The notes under the pieces: model-generated | What the model was told of the DNA's origin: nothing | Database searches by the model: none | The model's input: only the letters and a program-made list of their open reading frames with translations | Position numbers and translations under genes: made by a program | Assembly: GCA_025355225.1 (NCBI GenBank) | Contig: JANYAB010000608.1 | Location: 1 to 7,807 of the forward strand | Length of the DNA stretch: 7,807 nucleotides | Reading direction: 5' to 3' | DNA from: Bacteroidota bacterium | GTDB lineage: Bacteria > Bacteroidota > Bacteroidia > Sphingobacteriales > Sphingobacteriaceae | Shown here: positions 5,163-7,807 of the stretch, piece after piece | How positions within the stretch are numbered: position 1 is the first letter of the stretch | How the letters are laid out: each line of letters begins with the position of its first letter

Positions 5163-5504
5163 ATGAAACATTTAAAAACTTTATTATTGTCCATGGTTTG
5201 CATGGCGCTTTTAATTGCCATAGAATCAAGCTGTAAAAAGGAAAACAATAATAAGTCCACAACCCATATTACAAATGCCATTATAATTAACACAGCGCCG
5301 ATTGCTGCGGATGGGTGCGGGTGGCTTGTAAAAATAAATGGCACAAATGAAGTATATAGCCCGGTCAACTTGTCGTCAACGTATCAAAAAGATAGTTTAA
5401 AGGTGAATATCACTTATCATGTACTGCCTACAAAATTGTCTTGCGGCATGCTTGCCGGTGGCGGCGTTACTCAAATACAGTTAGATGCGATAACAGCGCC
5501 ATAA
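5163..5504 (+). CDS. Small predicted lipoprotein of unknown function
   Basis: A 113-residue protein with a lipoprotein signal peptide: basic start MKHLK, hydrophobic core LLLSMVCMALLIAI (7-20) and likely lipidation Cys24 in ESSCKKE. The Glu at -3 is unusual, since that lipobox position is normally hydrophobic; ESSCKK otherwise looks like many Bacteroidota lipoproteins. The mature part is a low-complexity Asn/Lys/Thr linker (25-38) and a compact domain of about 75 residues, probably mostly beta strand, with DGCGWLVKING (50-60), VYSPVNL, DSLKVNITYHVL (77-88) and SCGM (93-96). Cys52 and Cys94 could form a disulfide outside the cytosol. I recall the DGCGW...P.NL...LKV.I.Y...CG pattern from other small Bacteroidota lipoproteins but know no function. 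The acidic +4 residue (CKKE) leaves inner/outer membrane or surface sorting undecided. Its stop lies 1 bp from the convergent priA stop. That it is a real gene is fairly secure. Confidence 0.8.
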   Translation: MKHLKTLLLSMVCMALLIAIESSCKKENNNKSTTHITNAIIINTAPIAADGCGWLVKINGTNEVYSPVNLSSTYQKDSLKVNITYHVLPTKLSCGMLAGGGVTQIQLDAITAP

Positions 5505-5505
5505 A

Positions 5506-7807
5506 TCAATACGGATCCACATCGGGCTGTACGATACTCCCTTTACTCAATTTAGTGGTTTGAAATTGTGTAATAATATCACGGATAGCAATTTTTACGC
5601 GATTAATCGATACGCCGTCTTTCTCAAACTTCAACATTATTGACTTGATGTAGTAATTGCGTATACGGTTGATCAACGGAAACTCGGGCCCTATTACCCG
5701 GTCTCCAAAGTTTTTACGGAGCTCTGTTGCCAGGTATTCGGCCTGGTTATATAGTATTTCAGGATTTTTATGTTTAATATCCAGGTTGATAACGCGGTAA
5801 AACGGCGGATATTTAAAACTTTTACGTTCTGCCATTTCCGTAAAGTAAAGGTCCTGGTAATCGTTTTCAATAACCTGTTTAATTACACGATGGTTCGGGT
5901 CGTACGTCTGTATTACCACCTTACCCTGTTTGCCGCGGCGCCCTGCCCTGCCACTTACCTGGGCAAGCATCTGGAAGCTGCGTTCGTTGGCACGATAGTC
6001 CGGGTATTTCAGCAGGCTGTCGGCATTGATGATACCTATGACGGTAATGTCTGAAAAATCAAGCCCTTTGGCAACCATTTGCGTACCCACCAAAATATCA
6101 ATTTTCTTTTCTTCCAGGTCATTCAAAATGTTTTGCAGCGAATTTCTGGAGCGGGTAGTATCCAAATCCATACGTGTTATTTTGGCATCTGGCAGCAAGA
6201 TACTTAACTCGTCCTCCACCTTTTCGGTACCAAAACCCTTGTATTCTAAATGGGTGGAACCACAGGCCGGGCAAATGGAAGGCGCATCTTCCTTATAGCC
6301 ACAATAATGACAATGCAATTTACCGCTGCTTTTATGGTAAGTTAAGCTGACGTCGCAGTTAATGCATTTTGGCGTGTACGCACAAACTTTACAGATAAGC
6401 AAAGGGGCGTATCCCCTCCGGTTCTGAAATAAAATTACCTGCTCTTTATTAGCGAGTGCTGTTTTTATGTCGGCCATCAATACACTTGTAAAGTGCGATT
6501 GCATGGTTTTTTTCTTTGTTTCTTCGGTAATGCTTACCACTTCGGTTTTAGGCAATTCCACGCCGCCGAAACGTTCAGCTAACTCCGTAAAACCATATTT
6601 ATGCATCCGTGCATTATAGTAACTCTCGAAAGACGGTGTAGCCGAACCCAAAAGCACCTTGCCCTGGTACATATTGGCAAGATATATGGCAGCATCGCGG
6701 GCATTATAGCGCGGTGCAGGGTCGAACTGTTTATAGGAGGTTTCATGTTCTTCGTCAACGATGATCAATCCCAGTTCATCAAATGGCAAAAAAACGGAGG
6801 ACCTTGCGCCTAAAACTACTTTATATTCATGATTTAGCACTTTTTGCCAAACTTCCACCCTTTCACTATCATTAAACCTGGAATGATATACACCGATATT
6901 ACTGCCAAAATATTGGCGAAGGCGCTCGACAATATGTGTTGTAAGTGCAATTTCGGGCAGCAGGTAAAGTACCTGTTTACCCGAATTGATCATATCCTCG
7001 ATCAAACGTATGTAAATTTGCGTTTTACCCGATGAGGTAACACCGTGTAGTAGCACGACATCTTTTTCATCAAATTGCTGTTTTATTTCCTGAAGCGCAT
7101 CTTGCTGCTGATCGCTTAACACAAAATCGCTGCTAAACTCTTCCTCATCAAAATATAAACGGCTTACGTTTTTCTCTTCAGCAATAAATATTTCTTTTTC
7201 AATAAGCGATTTAATGCTTGAATCCCCTGCGCCGCTCTCCTCTATCAATTCATTTTTCGATACCTTTTTTTGATGACGCGACAGTTTAATATAAGCCAGT
7301 AGGGCATCGGCTTGTTTAGGTGCACGCTTTTCGAGGATGGGAAACAACTCCTTTAAATTTTCCTGGTTGCGATAGATTGGGTTCAACGTGATAAATACCC
7401 GTTTACGGGGCTTATACCGTTCGCTCACCTCCTCAGAAATGTGGATAATGTTTTTTTCAAACATCGACTTCAGAATAGGCATCACCGTTTTTTGGCCCAG
7501 CAACTTTACAATATCGCCTACGGCAAGTTCAGGTTGTAATTCAAGCGCTTCAACTATAAGATATTCTTTATCATGTAATAAAGACTTATCCAGCTCAAAA
7601 TCATTATTGAGAACTATACGCGTTTCGCTGGCAAGCTTTAAGGCTGATGGAAGGGCCGCGTTCATCACTTCGCCTATATTACACAGGTAGTATTCGGCCA
7701 GCCATTGCCAAAACTGCAACTGCTGCGTTGTAACAACCGGTCGGTCATCCAGCACATCCATTAAATATTTGGCCTCATATTTTTCGGGCGCCCTGGTGCT
7801 TACCGTA
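5506..7807 (-). CDS. priA: Primosomal replication-restart helicase PriA (5' end beyond window)
   Basis: A 3'-5' superfamily 2 DNA helicase that recognises stalled or repaired forks and reloads the replicative helicase. At least 766 residues are in the window; numbering here is from the ATG at 7761, but that is internal because the frame continues to the right edge with family-like sequence (APEKYEAKYL), so roughly the first 50-70 residues of the 3'-DNA-binding domain are missing. Visible parts: the winged-helix region; Walker A GVTSSGKT (240-247); DEEH box (336-339); GSATPS (372-377); four CxxC pairs (Cys457/460, 466/469, 484/487, 497/500) forming the two-zinc module; GTQMVAKGLDF (559-569); motif VI QVSGRAGRRG (601-610); and the C-terminal domain with KYPPF (650-654) and GPEFP. 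All helicase and zinc residues appear intact. Walker A has Ser243 where E. coli has Gly. Confidence 0.97.
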   Translation of the reverse strand, partial: TVSTRAPEKYEAKYLMDVLDDRPVVTTQQLQFWQWLAEYYLCNIGEVMNAALPSALKLASETRIVLNNDFELDKSLLHDKEYLIVEALELQPELAVGDIVKLLGQKTVMPILKSMFEKNIIHISEEVSERYKPRKRVFITLNPIYRNQENLKELFPILEKRAPKQADALLAYIKLSRHQKKVSKNELIEESGAGDSSIKSLIEKEIFIAEEKNVSRLYFDEEEFSSDFVLSDQQQDALQEIKQQFDEKDVVLLHGVTSSGKTQIYIRLIEDMINSGKQVLYLLPEIALTTHIVERLRQYFGSNIGVYHSRFNDSERVEVWQKVLNHEYKVVLGARSSVFLPFDELGLIIVDEEHETSYKQFDPAPRYNARDAAIYLANMYQGKVLLGSATPSFESYYNARMHKYGFTELAERFGGVELPKTEVVSITEETKKKTMQSHFTSVLMADIKTALANKEQVILFQNRRGYAPLLICKVCAYTPKCINCDVSLTYHKSSGKLHCHYCGYKEDAPSICPACGSTHLEYKGFGTEKVEDELSILLPDAKITRMDLDTTRSRNSLQNILNDLEEKKIDILVGTQMVAKGLDFSDITVIGIINADSLLKYPDYRANERSFQMLAQVSGRAGRRGKQGKVVIQTYDPNHRVIKQVIENDYQDLYFTEMAERKSFKYPPFYRVINLDIKHKNPEILYNQAEYLATELRKNFGDRVIGPEFPLINRIRNYYIKSIMLKFEKDGVSINRVKIAIRDIITQFQTTKLSKGSIVQPDVDPY

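Noticed and set aside
7759..7761. ATG at 7761 as the priA start
   Set aside because: The frame continues without a stop to the window edge with PriA-like sequence, and a PriA starting here would lack much of its N-terminal domain.

Overview
The window is chromosomal DNA from a Bacteroidota bacterium, most likely family Sphingobacteriaceae (Mucilaginibacter/Pedobacter-like). I infer this from the protein sequences, the moderate-to-low GC content, the lack of Shine-Dalgarno sequences before the starts, several TAnnTTTG-type (Bacteroidota sigma factor) -7 elements close to start codons, and a small lipoprotein with an SCKKE processing site. I could not run any search, so the genus is a guess. 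No tRNA, rRNA, CRISPR array, insertion sequence or phage gene is visible. There is no gene-free stretch longer than about 133 bases.

Layout, left to right. (1) The 3' part of ung (uracil-DNA glycosylase, +) runs in from the left edge and converges, 8 bp apart, on an Lrp/AsnC-family regulator gene (-). (2) A 122-bp AT-rich divergent region follows. It carries a -7 element for the lrp-type gene, a near-perfect palindromic operator, and a second degenerate copy of that operator overlapping the next start codon. (3) A metal-homeostasis operon (+) comes next: a DtxR/MntR-family repressor gene, overlapping by 4 bp (ATGA) a gene for an unusual Nramp (MntH) Mn2+/Fe2+ transporter fused at its C terminus to an ATP-binding-type universal stress protein (Usp) domain. 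(4) smpB (tmRNA-binding protein, +) lies 31 bp downstream. (5) A 62-bp nested inverted repeat fills nearly all of the smpB-pcm intergenic space. (6) pcm (protein-L-isoaspartate methyltransferase, -) is next. (7) A 133-bp divergent region leads to a small lipoprotein gene (+). (8) That gene converges with a 1-bp gap on priA (primosomal replication-restart helicase, -), whose 5' end lies beyond the right edge.

Together these are mostly core housekeeping functions: DNA repair, ribosome rescue, protein repair and replication restart, interspersed with regulators. The most coherent unit is mntR-mntH. The repressor has the metal-site glutamate that in this family goes with manganese sensing, the likely operator sits over its promoter, and the co-translated transporter carries an extra twelfth membrane helix that would put its Usp domain in the cytosol. 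This is the part most worth a second look. Nramp-Usp fusions occur in Bacteroidota as far as I recall, but I know of no functional characterisation. The rest of the window looks ordinary.
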